The position numbers and the translations under genes were made by a program. From contig NTXX01000006.1 of assembly GCA_002559145.1 (NCBI GenBank), positions 86,648-150,647 on the forward strand: a DNA stretch of 64,000 bases, read 5' to 3'. Below are positions 44,076 to 53,939 of the stretch, one piece after another (positions within the stretch are counted from its first letter, which is position 1; every line of letters begins with the position of its first letter). Source of the stretch: Bacillus sp. AFS006103 (GTDB lineage Bacteria > Bacillota > Bacilli > Bacillales > Cytobacillaceae). The notes beneath the pieces are model-generated. The model did no database searches, was not told the origin of the DNA, and saw only the letters and a program-made list of their open reading frames with translations.

Positions 44076-45677
44076 TTAGACAAGCAGCTTGATTAACTCA
44101 TCATTCGCCTGAACTTTCCCACCCTTTGCTGGGACCACATCTAAATATTGATTGGTATTCGTAATCACTACAGGTGTTTTTACATCAAAGCCTTTAGCTT
44201 TAATTTTATCCATTTCAAATTGAATCAATAAATCGCCCTTCGCCACAGTATCCCATTGTTTTACTTGAGAAGTGAAAAATTGACCTTTTAAATTAATCGT
44301 ATCTACCCCAATACAAATTAAGATTTCAGCTCCATCCTCGGACGTAATACCAATGGCATGTTCAGTTGGGAAAAGAGTGGTGATTGTTCCGTTAACGGGT
44401 GAAATCACCTCGCCCTTCGTGGGTTCAATTGCAATTCCTTTACCGACCATCTCTGTTGAAAAAAGCGGATCGCTAATTTCACTTAATGGAATAATTTCTC
44501 CGCTTAACGGACTTAGAATCGTTTCTCTCTTTACATTCGCTAGTCCAAATTCCTTCACAGTTTTTGCAAGCTCTATGTCACTTTTCCCTTCATATCCAAC
44601 GATAAGTGTCAGCACCAATGCGATAACTAAAGAGGTTAACGTACCAATTAAATAAAATCCGATTGGCACAAAGACAGGAATAGATAAGAAGCTTGGGAGA
44701 GCAAATGCCGTCCCTTTCACCCCCAGTGCCCCATTAATTGCTCCGCCAATTGCCCCGGCTAGTGCAACAATCACCATTGTTCGTTTGTACCGGACGAGGA
44801 TACCATAAGTGATGATTTCTGTTGTCCCTGCTAAGGCACCGGGAACAAGCCCAGATCCAGCAAGTGTTTTCAGATCTTTGTCTCTCGTTTTTAACAATAC
44901 TCCAAAGCCCATTCCGATTTGAGCAAAAGGTGCTGCGGCAATCATTGGGCTGAGCGGATCACCGCCCGTCGCAAGGTTTGCGATAAATATTGGAATAATG
45001 GCCCAGTGAAGTCCTAATATGGTCAGGAATGACCATGCCGCTCCCATCACAGCACCTGTAAGCATTCCGCTTTTTGAACTTAAAAATTTGATCACCACGG
45101 CTAAGGCCCCTCCGACATAAGTACCAAAGGGACCAAAAACAAGCACTGTCAAAGGGACGATAATAATTAATGAAATTAGTGGATTCACAAACATTTGTAA
45201 GTCTTTATAGATCACTCTTTTCAAAAGTTTGTCTAAGATGGAATAAATGGAAACAGCAATTAAGATGGGAAAAACGGTTGATGAATAATTCGCTAATATA
45301 ACCGGAATTCCTAAAAAATCTACATTTTGCGCTTTTGATGCAACTAATCCCGTATAATGTGGTTCCAAAAGCGCAGCACCAATCGCACCGCCAACAAAGC
45401 CGTTGGCTCCAAGCTTTGCGGCCAATGTGATTCCAAGAAAGACGGGGAAGAAGTAAAAAATTGCATGTCCGGCTGCAGAAAGAATAGCATAGGTCCCGCT
45501 TTTATCAGATAACCATCCTAAGGTTACTAAAATGGCTAATAAAGCTGAAATTAATCCAGCTCCAGCAAGGACCCCCAAAATAGGCGCAAAGCCGCCGCTA
45601 ACGACTCCTAGGATCTTATTCATGACCGTATCCTTTTTTTCTTTAGGGACATCGTTTGAAATAGTTGTCGTTGTCAT
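44076..45677 (-). CDS. PTS transporter IIC-IIA fusion (no IIB domain)
   Basis: Sugar phosphotransferase permease, 533 aa. Residues about 1-370 form the glucose/beta-glucoside-family IIC membrane domain (e.g. GLHWAIIPIFIANLATGGDP and GTTEIITYGILVRYK). Residues about 385-533 form a crr-type IIA domain with SPLSGEIIPLSEISDPLFST and the phosphorylated His in FPTEHAIGITS. Beta-glucoside permeases normally begin with an 80-aa IIB domain carrying a Cys; here the protein starts directly with the membrane domain. A separate IIB would be needed for phosphorylation. Transcribed alone; sugar unknown. Confidence 0.85.
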   Translation of the reverse strand: MTTTTISNDVPKEKKDTVMNKILGVVSGGFAPILGVLAGAGLISALLAILVTLGWLSDKSGTYAILSAAGHAIFYFFPVFLGITLAAKLGANGFVGGAIGAALLEPHYTGLVASKAQNVDFLGIPVILANYSSTVFPILIAVSIYSILDKLLKRVIYKDLQMFVNPLISLIIIVPLTVLVFGPFGTYVGGALAVVIKFLSSKSGMLTGAVMGAAWSFLTILGLHWAIIPIFIANLATGGDPLSPMIAAAPFAQIGMGFGVLLKTRDKDLKTLAGSGLVPGALAGTTEIITYGILVRYKRTMVIVALAGAIGGAINGALGVKGTAFALPSFLSIPVFVPIGFYLIGTLTSLVIALVLTLIVGYEGKSDIELAKTVKEFGLANVKRETILSPLSGEIIPLSEISDPLFSTEMVGKGIAIEPTKGEVISPVNGTITTLFPTEHAIGITSEDGAEILICIGVDTINLKGQFFTSQVKQWDTVAKGDLLIQFEMDKIKAKGFDVKTPVVITNTNQYLDVVPAKGGKVQANDELIKLLV

Positions 45678-45809
45678 TTACCAGTTCTCCTTGTTAGCGA
45701 ATTTCCATTAGATAAAACAATTTCTATATGCAAGAACACTATCTTATGCTTTCCATTTTCTAATCACGATATTTTAAAAATTTCTTTCACCATGGAAAAT
45801 AAAGGCACA

Positions 45810-45843
45810 AAAAGAGCCTTCCTTTAGATCTAAGGATAGGCTC
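45810..45843 (-). terminator. terminator after M20 amidohydrolase gene
   Basis: GAGCCTTCCTT ... AAGGATAGGCTC stem with a T-run on the minus strand. It separates the amidohydrolase operon from the PTS gene. Confidence 0.82.
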
Positions 45844-45871
45844 ATATTTTGTGCTGATAGACACATACCTA

Positions 45872-47062
45872 TTAGTCTAATTGATAATAGCTGCATACAA
45901 CTTGTCCAACTGCTTTAGCGGCTACTAGGAGTGCGTCTTCATCGATATCAAACTTTGGATGATGATTGAAGTAAGGATTTTCTACCCCCTTTGGTGTACA
46001 AGCGATGTAAAAGAAGCAAGCAGGGAATTTTTCAGCATAATAAGCAAAGTCTTCAGATGGAGGCATCGCCGGAAATTCCTTCACTTCTTTTATATCTTTA
46101 TCATTCATGCTTCGTAAACTTTCTGCAACCTGTGCAGTAAGCTCGGGGTCGTTGTATAAAGGCGGATAATCCGGAGCATAAGTAAGCTCGCAGGTTACGC
46201 CAAATTCTTCTTCAATTCCTCTAACAATCCGTTTAACTTCCTTCTCAATCGTATCTTTTGTTTCTACAGTCATATAGCGAATATCGCCTTCTATTTCTAC
46301 GCTGTCCTTGATTACATTGAATGTCCCTTTTCCATCAAAGGATCCAATGGTAATAACACCCACATCGAATGGACTTAATCTGCGGCTGACTATGGTTTGC
46401 GCTGCTGTTACAAAATATGCCGCAGCAACAATGGCATCGTTAGCTAAATGTGGAGAGGAACCATGTCCACCTTTTCCTTGTACTTTTAATTTCATGTATG
46501 CCCGTCCATTGAAGGAATACCCAGCATGATAACCGACTGTTCCCGCAGGTCCCATCGGTAACAAATGAATCCCATAAATGGCATCTAAGTCGTCAATCAT
46601 GCCAGATTCGACAATACTTTTTGCTCCACCCGGTGGAACTTCTTCTGCATGTTGGTGAATGACTTTGATGGTACCCGGGATGGACCCCTTTAATTGAATT
46701 AAGCAATCAGCTAAAACTAACATGTAAGCCGTATGTCCGTCATGTCCGCACGCATGCATGACACCTTCATTCTTTGACTTAAACGGCACATCCGCTTCTT
46801 CTACAATAGGAAGTGCATCAAAATCAGCACGAAGTCCAATGGTTTTTCCCGGTTTTCCACCTTTAATCGTTACGATAATGCCATACCCATTCCCAACATT
46901 CGTTTGGATGTCCACATCTTTACCTTTATAAAAATCGATAATATACTGAGCTGTTTTCTCCTCTTTAAAGGAGAGCTCAGGATTTTCATGTAAACGGCGG
47001 CGGATTTCGATGATTTCTTCTTTACGTGATTCTAACATGCTCATTAATTCGCTTTTCATCAT
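45872..47062 (-). CDS. M20 family amidohydrolase (N-acyl amino acid hydrolase type)
   Basis: Metal-dependent hydrolase, 396 aa, of the M20D group (hippurate hydrolase, N-acetyldiaminopimelate deacetylase, IAA-amino acid hydrolase). Motifs: RADFDALPIVEE, ACGHDGHTAYMLVLA, HQHAEEVPPGGAKS, GKGGHGSSPHLANDAI and the C-terminal PPSEDFAYYAEKFP with NHHPKFD. Start at the first of two adjacent ATGs behind AGAGGAG. It follows the MFS gene by 57 bp with no terminator between, so uptake or export of an acylated compound and its hydrolysis may be linked. Substrate unknown. Confidence 0.85.
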   Translation of the reverse strand: MMKSELMSMLESRKEEIIEIRRRLHENPELSFKEEKTAQYIIDFYKGKDVDIQTNVGNGYGIIVTIKGGKPGKTIGLRADFDALPIVEEADVPFKSKNEGVMHACGHDGHTAYMLVLADCLIQLKGSIPGTIKVIHQHAEEVPPGGAKSIVESGMIDDLDAIYGIHLLPMGPAGTVGYHAGYSFNGRAYMKLKVQGKGGHGSSPHLANDAIVAAAYFVTAAQTIVSRRLSPFDVGVITIGSFDGKGTFNVIKDSVEIEGDIRYMTVETKDTIEKEVKRIVRGIEEEFGVTCELTYAPDYPPLYNDPELTAQVAESLRSMNDKDIKEVKEFPAMPPSEDFAYYAEKFPACFFYIACTPKGVENPYFNHHPKFDIDEDALLVAAKAVGQVVCSYYQLD

Positions 47063-47119
47063 TTTCGTCTCCTCTTTTGATGGCAAAAAATAGAATGAAT
47101 ATCCATTTTATACTTTCAA

Positions 47120-48556
47120 TTAGTGACTTTCTGACGGAGTTGGTGTTGGTGTGCGTCTTGATTTTGTCGATGGAGCCTCTGAAGGTTTTCCTGCACTATT
47201 AGGAACCATAACCATAATCGAAAGAATAGAAAGTATCCCAAAAATAACGTTTACGATGATCCCTACTGATGCAGCAGTCGCTACATTTCCATTGGCTGCA
47301 ACTGAACTATAAACCGTTGCGGAAATGGCAACACCTAATGCACCGCCAAGTGAGCTTGCCATCTTATAAACCCCTGCAGCTTCACCCACTTTGTTGGATG
47401 GGGCATTGGATACGGATGTATCTGTAGACGGTGTTGCATATACCCCAAGTCCAAGACCGAATAAGACAAACCCAATGAATACGACAACGGTATAAGCAAA
47501 ATCAGGCAAGAAGGTTAATCCCATAACCGCTACACCAACCGTAGTGATGATCGCGCCCCAGACCATTGGTAATTTCGCACCTACTCTTTGCAGGATTTTC
47601 TCTCCGACACGAATCATGGCAAGTACCACCACTAAATATCCAATCGATAGCATCCCTGACTGAAAGGCAGTGAATCCTCGGCCGACTTGAACATACGTAT
47701 TGGCAACAACGAGTGTTCCGGCTACCGCATTTAACAAAAAGTTAGAGTATGTGGCACCAGCGTAAGGTTTATTTTTAAATAAAGAGAAATCAATTAGGGC
47801 GATTGTTTTCCTTTTTTCAACTTTGAAGAAGACAATAGCTCCAATAATGGTAACAATGGCGGAGATGATCGAAGTTGGACTTGTCCAGCCTAAGTCCGCA
47901 CCGAATGTAATAAAAACGTTTAATGCGATCATGGTGACGATAAAGATCGCTAAACCACTATAATCAAATTTAAAAGTACCTGTTCCTTCCGCTTTGCTTT
48001 CAGGTGTATCTTTAATCAGCCACATGGCGAGAAGGGCAAATACAATAGAGAAGATAAAGATCCATCTCCATCCCATATACGTTGCAATGGCACCACCTGC
48101 AAACGAACATACTCCCGAACCGCCCCAAGATCCAATCGACCAGTAACTAAGGGCCCGTTGTCTGTCTTTTCCCTCAAAGTAAGCTTTCATTAGGGCAATC
48201 GTTGATGGCATAATACAAGCTGCGGAAAGTCCTTGAATGATACGTCCGATAATTAACAATATCGATCCTTGCGCTAATACAAGGCAAAGGGAACCGACAA
48301 CGCTTAATATTAACCCGAGGTAGGTAATTTTTTTGCGGCCAATTTTATCTGCGATCCCTCCAGCCGCTACGATAAACATTCCCGAGAATAAAGCTGTTAA
48401 GCTGATGGCTATATTCAATGTTCCGGATGTAATCCCCAAATCTTTTTGAACGGCCGGGACCACATTGACCATTGCCTGTGCAAATAGCCAAAATGTAATA
48501 ACCCCGAATACAATTCCAGTAATCATCTTATCTGTACCTTTATAACTTGTCTCCAT
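47120..48556 (-). CDS. MFS transporter, DHA2 (14-helix) type
   Basis: Membrane transporter, 478 aa, with about 14 helices. Motif A GGIADKIGRKKITYLG follows helix 2, and motif C-like residues GVCSFAGGAIATYMGWRWIF occur in helix 5, both typical of drug/proton antiporters of the QacA/NorB/SdrM group. The last 20 residues are a Ser/Thr/Pro-rich tail. A 19-bp palindrome lies 119-137 bp upstream of the start, a candidate operator. Gene order suggests co-transcription with the downstream amidohydrolase. Efflux or uptake direction is not certain. Confidence 0.82.
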   Translation of the reverse strand: METSYKGTDKMITGIVFGVITFWLFAQAMVNVVPAVQKDLGITSGTLNIAISLTALFSGMFIVAAGGIADKIGRKKITYLGLILSVVGSLCLVLAQGSILLIIGRIIQGLSAACIMPSTIALMKAYFEGKDRQRALSYWSIGSWGGSGVCSFAGGAIATYMGWRWIFIFSIVFALLAMWLIKDTPESKAEGTGTFKFDYSGLAIFIVTMIALNVFITFGADLGWTSPTSIISAIVTIIGAIVFFKVEKRKTIALIDFSLFKNKPYAGATYSNFLLNAVAGTLVVANTYVQVGRGFTAFQSGMLSIGYLVVVLAMIRVGEKILQRVGAKLPMVWGAIITTVGVAVMGLTFLPDFAYTVVVFIGFVLFGLGLGVYATPSTDTSVSNAPSNKVGEAAGVYKMASSLGGALGVAISATVYSSVAANGNVATAASVGIIVNVIFGILSILSIMVMVPNSAGKPSEAPSTKSRRTPTPTPSESH

Positions 48557-48674
48557 GATTGCCTCCTAAGTTGTAATAGATTCCTGTTATATTTAGAATG
48601 CACCTTCGAAAATAGCATTAGTCAAATGTAGTAGGCATAATAAAACTCAGGAACCTTTTGTTGTGTTTCTATAC

Positions 48675-48693
48675 GTTAATTATAAAAATTAAC
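48675..48693. promoter_or_regulatory. candidate operator palindrome upstream of MFS gene
   Basis: Perfect inverted repeat GTTAATT-ATAAA-AATTAAC in the 273-bp gap between the MFS gene and the AraC-type regulator. A partial relative (AATTAATTAACC) lies near 48744. Confidence 0.4.
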
Positions 48694-48829
48694 CCATAGT
48701 TAAGAGAGTCAATTTTGATACAAGTCAATAAGATAATATGTAAATTAATTAACCTTCTGTTTGTTGAGGTAAAAATTGAACGGTTGTTTTTAACCCTTAT
48801 AACCAATAAAAGGTCAGACCCTTTTGGTA

Positions 48830-51169
48830 TTATCTATAGGTTTTACGTATATCAAAAAAGTGAATCGCATTACTGGTTAGATAGGAATAGAATGACCAAT
48901 CGCCTTCAATCAATTCGTCAAAAATCTCTAAAGAAGGCCTGCTGGAATTGATAATATAATCAATCACTTCCGCATCCATCCCATGCTTACTGTTCAAGCT
49001 CCACCATTTTGTATACAATGCTCCATGATTTTTATCAAACACGTGCTTGCGTATTTGATATTCCCCTTTCGGCATTCCAGAAATCGTTACGTGAATTTCC
49101 TTATTGAGTTTTTGAAGAAATGTCTCTTCAACGGAAAAATACGGATTGATGATCGTACTATTCATCAAAATCAATTGATATCCTCGCTCATTCTGAGTCA
49201 TCACGTAATCCTTGCCATGGGCAACAATCTCACCATGCAGGCGTTTTAAAAACATCAACGCAAAATAAGCAGGTCGTTTTCCATTTAAATAATGGAATAA
49301 TTCAACGCCATCCATCCGATAACGCTTATCCTTTCCTACTTCTTCATGCACGATGGTATTGATCCAGAGAGCAACTGTTTTCACGTCATTAGCAATATCT
49401 AAAACATTTTTCAAGACTAATGCTCCTCGAAAAAAGGTGCCGTTCGTATACCGAGTATTGCCTGACAACGTGTTCCATGAAACGAGATGAAGCGGTTTTT
49501 CTATATTGTTCCTTTTTAAATATCGCTTCATTTTATCGGTTTTTTCCTTAATATAATCCTTTGCTAAATCGAACTTGGTATCCGATATCTCTTTAAAGTC
49601 AATGACTTCATTTTGGTTAGCGTTATAACCGATAAAATCAATAGATGCTCCATGTTCTAGCTGCCAAGAATGATGATCGCCTGTCTTTTCTTTGCCGAAC
49701 GAAAAAGGCATATATACTCCTACCTGAATCGAAGGTATCATCGTTTTCAATACTTTGTGCAGCCTTAAATAAACTCTCTGAAGTTCTTTTGCTTCGACTC
49801 CAGTGTAATAAGGCTCGTAAAACATCACATGCCATTGCTTCACAAACGATTCTCCGTACAACTGCAAGCAATGATTAACGAACTGAGTGAGTTTTGTAAA
49901 ATATGGTTCTTCATTTCGCGAGATATCCATATAATCGGACCGAACAAACAAAGATAAATCATGTTTTTTCATGAATTCTAAAGCACTATCCATCGTAAAA
50001 TACGGAGATGTTGTCGGAATTTCTTCATCCGTATCCACCTCAGGAGGAAAGGCTGTATTGCTAAAAAGATGACGAACTCCGATATATTTTAACTGCAAAT
50101 CCTTTTTCACATCGAGTACTTGAGATCGAACATCTTCTTTTAATAACTCAGTTATTTCTCCAATTTCAAGAATGTGATTGGGACAATTTAATTTCATGGA
50201 CACAGGTTTGGACAGCTTTAACGGCAACTTTTCATATCTTGTCTCTGTATGGGAATAAGATTTTTGATCATCTAAAATCATGCTGCTTAGTTTTGCTACA
50301 ATTTCTGGTGATCGGATAAAATTTGAAGCATCTTCTTTGCTATAGCTTTTAACTGAATCTTCATTTTGTATATAATGGTTGTCTCGATATATATGGGGGG
50401 TCATTCCATACACTTCTTTAAAAAAAGTTGAAAAGGACTTTGTGTTTGGAAAGCCATTATTCATGGCAACTTGCGAAATCGAGTCAGACGTGTAAAGCAA
50501 ATCCTTCATACTATGCTTAAGCCTGATATTCATTAAAAAACGACTAAACCCCATGCCCATTTTCTGTTTAAAATAGCGAGATAGATACCCTGTTGAAAGA
50601 AAGAATTTCTTAGCAATCCCCTCTAATGTAATCATTTGGTCATAGTTTTTTTCTATATAGTCAATGATTTGTGATAAACGATGATCCCCTGTATCCATTG
50701 TCTCAACGACACTGCCTTCTTCTTTAAAACCACGAATCAGTATAAGTAACATTTGACAAATATAACTTTTTACCTCAATTCGATAGATTTCATCTTGTCT
50801 ATAATAACTAATCATCACATTTGCAAGCAGTTTACGAATTGAAAGAATCATATCCTCTCTTCCCAAATCAATTTCTCTTGAATAGCATTCAAAATGCCTA
50901 TTTCGATAGTCTGTGTAATGATAATCCATAAAGGCATCCGAAATGGTTACAATCATTACCCGATTATTTTCACACCCCTGAACCTGGTAAAGCTGATTAC
51001 GATTAATCACTAACAAATCTTTTTCTTTCAAATGATAAAAACGACTAGCTGTTTCTATTTTTAATTGACCACTTATGACAAGGATAAATTGAATCCCTTT
51101 ATTTACCCTTGGAACAAGTAAATCAATATGTTGAAATGATATTTGAAAATCTGACAATGGATCGTCCAT
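48830..51169 (-). CDS. AraC family regulator fused to a GH39-like domain
   Basis: Large regulator, 779 aa. Residues 1 to about 110 form a cupin-like sensor (LKIETASRFYHLKEKDLLVI). The AraC DNA-binding domain (about 165-270) has two helix-turn-helix units: LEGIAKKFFLSTGYLSRYFK and ISQVAMNNGFPNTKSFSTFF. The remaining 480 residues resemble glycoside hydrolase family 39 (VKQWHVMFYEPYY is the likely acid/base loop region). Such fusions occur in Firmicutes, including Rbf-type proteins of staphylococci, and may sense glycans. Start at the ATG at 51169 behind GAGGAG. Neighbours are a permease and an MFS gene, either of which may be a target. Confidence 0.82.
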   Translation of the reverse strand: MDDPLSDFQISFQHIDLLVPRVNKGIQFILVISGQLKIETASRFYHLKEKDLLVINRNQLYQVQGCENNRVMIVTISDAFMDYHYTDYRNRHFECYSREIDLGREDMILSIRKLLANVMISYYRQDEIYRIEVKSYICQMLLILIRGFKEEGSVVETMDTGDHRLSQIIDYIEKNYDQMITLEGIAKKFFLSTGYLSRYFKQKMGMGFSRFLMNIRLKHSMKDLLYTSDSISQVAMNNGFPNTKSFSTFFKEVYGMTPHIYRDNHYIQNEDSVKSYSKEDASNFIRSPEIVAKLSSMILDDQKSYSHTETRYEKLPLKLSKPVSMKLNCPNHILEIGEITELLKEDVRSQVLDVKKDLQLKYIGVRHLFSNTAFPPEVDTDEEIPTTSPYFTMDSALEFMKKHDLSLFVRSDYMDISRNEEPYFTKLTQFVNHCLQLYGESFVKQWHVMFYEPYYTGVEAKELQRVYLRLHKVLKTMIPSIQVGVYMPFSFGKEKTGDHHSWQLEHGASIDFIGYNANQNEVIDFKEISDTKFDLAKDYIKEKTDKMKRYLKRNNIEKPLHLVSWNTLSGNTRYTNGTFFRGALVLKNVLDIANDVKTVALWINTIVHEEVGKDKRYRMDGVELFHYLNGKRPAYFALMFLKRLHGEIVAHGKDYVMTQNERGYQLILMNSTIINPYFSVEETFLQKLNKEIHVTISGMPKGEYQIRKHVFDKNHGALYTKWWSLNSKHGMDAEVIDYIINSSRPSLEIFDELIEGDWSFYSYLTSNAIHFFDIRKTYR

Positions 51170-51199
51170 TTCACTCACTCCTCACTTTTTCTTAAAAAA

Positions 51200-51229
51200 G
51201 AGCCCTAATTCCTCATAAGGAGGAATTAG
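51200..51229 (-). terminator. terminator after APC permease gene
   Basis: CTAATTCCTC-ATAAG-GAGGAATTAG stem with A-run on the plus strand, which is the T-run of the minus transcript. Confidence 0.85.
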
Positions 51230-51253
51230 AGCCAAATCCACTAGTAATTGTTT

Positions 51254-52780
51254 CTAACTTATTTGTTTTTGTTTCTGCTTTCCTAGTTGATGTACTTTTT
51301 CATATTTGCTATACATTAGCCATGCAACAACTGAGAAAATAATGGGTCCTGCTACGCTCCAAATGGTTGTTTGCATATCTCCTTCTAAAGCTGGCTGCAT
51401 GATACTAAAGAAATTTGCAAGTCCAACGGTTAGAACGACGATTATTGACCAGAAATTTGCACTTCCTTGCGTTTTAAATATGATAAACGGCTTATTGATT
51501 TCCACCTTTTTCTTAAAATAAGGGAAGGCAAGTGCAATAAATACATAGGGTATCGTCATAGCCACGTTAGTCATCGACACTAATATATTAAAAAATGCAG
51601 CCATTGTGCTTCCTCCGAAAGCGATGAGTGCAATCATTAAACAAACAATCGCAGCTTGAATCCACATAGCATTAATAGGTATTCCATTCTTTGTTTCACC
51701 GACTTTTCCAGGCCATAATCCCTTAGGTGTTCCTTCGATTAGCTGCTTAAGCGGTGCAAACATTAAGGTAAAGAACGCACCGGACAATGCTAGGAACATG
51801 GAAAATCCGACAAATCTTGCAACCCCAAAGCCCAGAGCCGTAGCTGCAGCATGGCTAGCACCAAAAGCTGTTCCAAGTGAATAGCCTAAATTGGCCATAA
51901 CGATATAACTTGCATTCCCCAGGTTAACATTTTCAATCCCCATTACATCTGCCCAGTTTGTGAATACACCAATTAACAGGATACCTAATGAATAGCCTAC
52001 AGAGATGATAGCGGCAGACAAAAGAATTCCTTTCGGAAACGTTTTTTCCGGATTTTCCGTTTGGTCCACTAACCCGCCTACTGCTTCAAGTCCACCATAA
52101 GCGAATAGAGCATAGACTACAAATGCTAATGAAGCGATAATATCTCCTGCATAGATTGGATTAGGTGTTTGAGTAAATGAATGTATCCCTGAAATCGGCT
52201 GTGCTAATTGTCCTTGATTACCGATAAGAACTGCGATTGCACCAATCCAAAGAAATACATTCAATAACAAGACGGCAGAACCACCCAAATTAGTGACTTT
52301 CTTAATTTTATCCAGACCCTTGGTTGATGTATAGGTTACAGCAAGAATCCAAACAATTCCTAAAACGCCTAGAACCTGAGGCCCTCGGAGATTAACTAAA
52401 GTCCAGTTTTGCGTTGTATCTTCTCCAAAAACCGCATTTGACACCGGAACCCACATACCAGATGCCACATTAACCATCCAAGTTATATAAGAAAAATACC
52501 ACATGAACGTTCCTATAAATGCAAATTTTGAGCCGATGGATTTCTCCATCCATGAATAGATGCCACCTTTTTCGTCTTTAAAGGCGGAACCAAATTCAGC
52601 TACCATTAATGCAAAAGGGACAAAGAAGGTTATCGCTGAAAAAATGTACCAAGGAATAGCAGCATAACCCATCTTATAAAATGATCGTGGAATGTTGTTA
52701 AATCCATAAACAGAAGTAAAAATCATTAATACAAGGGATATTAAAGTCAAATTTTTGGTTATCTTTGTGTTTGACGCCAT
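51254..52780 (-). CDS. APC family amino acid permease (YjeM-like)
   Basis: Membrane protein of 508 aa with about 12 helices. The N-terminal half (FNNIPRSFYKMGYAAIPWYI, FSAITFFVPFALMVAEFGSA and KGGIYSWMEKSIG) is close to the glutamate/GABA-antiporter group and in particular to E. coli YjeM as remembered. The YSWM and EFG residues are typical of helix 3 in this group. It imports or exchanges an amino acid or related compound; the substrate is not deducible. A separate transcript that ends at a strong terminator. Confidence 0.85.
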   Translation of the reverse strand: MASNTKITKNLTLISLVLMIFTSVYGFNNIPRSFYKMGYAAIPWYIFSAITFFVPFALMVAEFGSAFKDEKGGIYSWMEKSIGSKFAFIGTFMWYFSYITWMVNVASGMWVPVSNAVFGEDTTQNWTLVNLRGPQVLGVLGIVWILAVTYTSTKGLDKIKKVTNLGGSAVLLLNVFLWIGAIAVLIGNQGQLAQPISGIHSFTQTPNPIYAGDIIASLAFVVYALFAYGGLEAVGGLVDQTENPEKTFPKGILLSAAIISVGYSLGILLIGVFTNWADVMGIENVNLGNASYIVMANLGYSLGTAFGASHAAATALGFGVARFVGFSMFLALSGAFFTLMFAPLKQLIEGTPKGLWPGKVGETKNGIPINAMWIQAAIVCLMIALIAFGGSTMAAFFNILVSMTNVAMTIPYVFIALAFPYFKKKVEINKPFIIFKTQGSANFWSIIVVLTVGLANFFSIMQPALEGDMQTTIWSVAGPIIFSVVAWLMYSKYEKVHQLGKQKQKQIS

Positions 52781-52865
52781 CTATTTTCTCCCCTTAATTT
52801 GTCATCATTGTCCTTCCTTAGTATGACCTTATATTTATTCTATATAAATATTTGGGCTGGAAGAG

Positions 52866-52994
52866 ATGGAGGAAATAAATAGCCTAATGTATACCGGTAA
52901 AGTTGATACAAATTATGGCGGCGGTCCAATCCTGACTTGGGAGGATAAGCGCTTTGAAGAGTGGGGACAAAGCATCCTATTTATTAATTACTGA
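52866..52994 (+). CDS. possible small ORF or gene remnant
   Basis: A 42-codon open frame in the 348-bp gap between the permease and the GntR-type gene. It includes GKVDTNYGGGPILTWEDKRF and reads like ordinary protein, but no family is recognised. Ribosome-site support is weak: GGAAGAG abuts the first ATG, and GGAGG is too far from the second at 52887. It may be a decayed gene end. The rest of the gap shows only a weak hairpin near 53019-53035. Confidence 0.25.
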   Translation: MEEINSLMYTGKVDTNYGGGPILTWEDKRFEEWGQSILFINY

Positions 52995-53128
52995 TTTATA
53001 AAAGTAGTAACTTAAAAAGGGACGCTGATGCGCCCCTCTGTACTTCATTCTTATGCTGCTTTTCTTAGTGCAGTTACCTGTTTTTTTCTTGTCTCCGTGT
53101 GGAGTCATCCCTTTTAACTCATGGGGAG

Positions 53129-53830
53129 TCATTTGCTTCCAGAGTCTTTTAACAACTTATGACGAACATAGTCAAGATGTAAAAACATTTGGTGAAAAGC
53201 CTCAAAAGGATCTCTTTTTTCCAATGCTTGATAAATAGCCAGGTGATGTTGAATGGTTCGCTCTGGTTCGCGAATTTTTATTTCACTATTGGTTTTGACG
53301 TGGGTAACAATTAATGTATCAATCATTCCCTCCACAATTGGATTATTCGCACTTAAGGCAATAGTCCGGTGAAATTCAATGTCTGCTTCCCCATAGTTAC
53401 CCTCTTTGTTGTTGGCAATGGCTTCAATCGTCCCTTTTAATCGTTTAAGCTCTTCGTCGCTGATTTTTTCAGCAGCTATCGTTATTAATCCCAATTCCAA
53501 GGCCATTCGGGCTTCTAACATTGCCTGCAGATTATCATGCGCTAAGGATAGCATAATAGAGAAGGGATGACTGCTAATTTTATTATTAAAAAATGTACCT
53601 TCCCGTGTTTTTCGGTTAATAACACCCAATGATTCAAGAGAACTAAGTGCCTCCCGTAACACAGGGCGGCTGACATTAAGTATTTCCATTAGTTCCATTT
53701 CTGTAGGAAGTTTCTCGCCCGGCTTCATTTGACCACTAACCAATAGTTGGATAATATTTTCGACTACCTGCTTAGATAAAGTATTGCGGTGTACTGAATC
53801 AACTTTTATTTTTTTAGGAGTTTCGTCCAT
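53129..53830 (-). CDS. GntR family regulator, FadR subfamily
   Basis: Regulator of 233 aa. N-terminal winged helix (KPGEKLPTEMELMEILNVSR then PVLREALSSLESLGVI) and a C-terminal all-helical FCD domain (about 80-225), with metal-binding His/Asp candidates in EADIEFHRTIA and QHHLAIYQALE. FCD regulators respond to sugar acids and other organic acids. It lies downstream of the glycerate kinase gene on the same strand but behind a terminator, so it probably has its own promoter. A control role on the glucarate genes is likely from position. Confidence 0.85.
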   Translation of the reverse strand: MDETPKKIKVDSVHRNTLSKQVVENIIQLLVSGQMKPGEKLPTEMELMEILNVSRPVLREALSSLESLGVINRKTREGTFFNNKISSHPFSIMLSLAHDNLQAMLEARMALELGLITIAAEKISDEELKRLKGTIEAIANNKEGNYGEADIEFHRTIALSANNPIVEGMIDTLIVTHVKTNSEIKIREPERTIQHHLAIYQALEKRDPFEAFHQMFLHLDYVRHKLLKDSGSK

Positions 53831-53903
53831 CGTTAGGCCCCTTGTATAACCAATTTTGTAAGCCTATTATAATCTATTTATATCTCTTTTCACCAGCGAT
53901 TAC

Positions 53904-53933
53904 AAAAAACGCTGCCATATATTAGCAGCGTTT
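53904..53933 (-). terminator. terminator after glycerate kinase gene
   Basis: AAACGCTGC-N9-GCAGCGTTT stem with a T-run on the minus strand. Confidence 0.88.
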
Positions 53934-53939
53934 GGTTTA

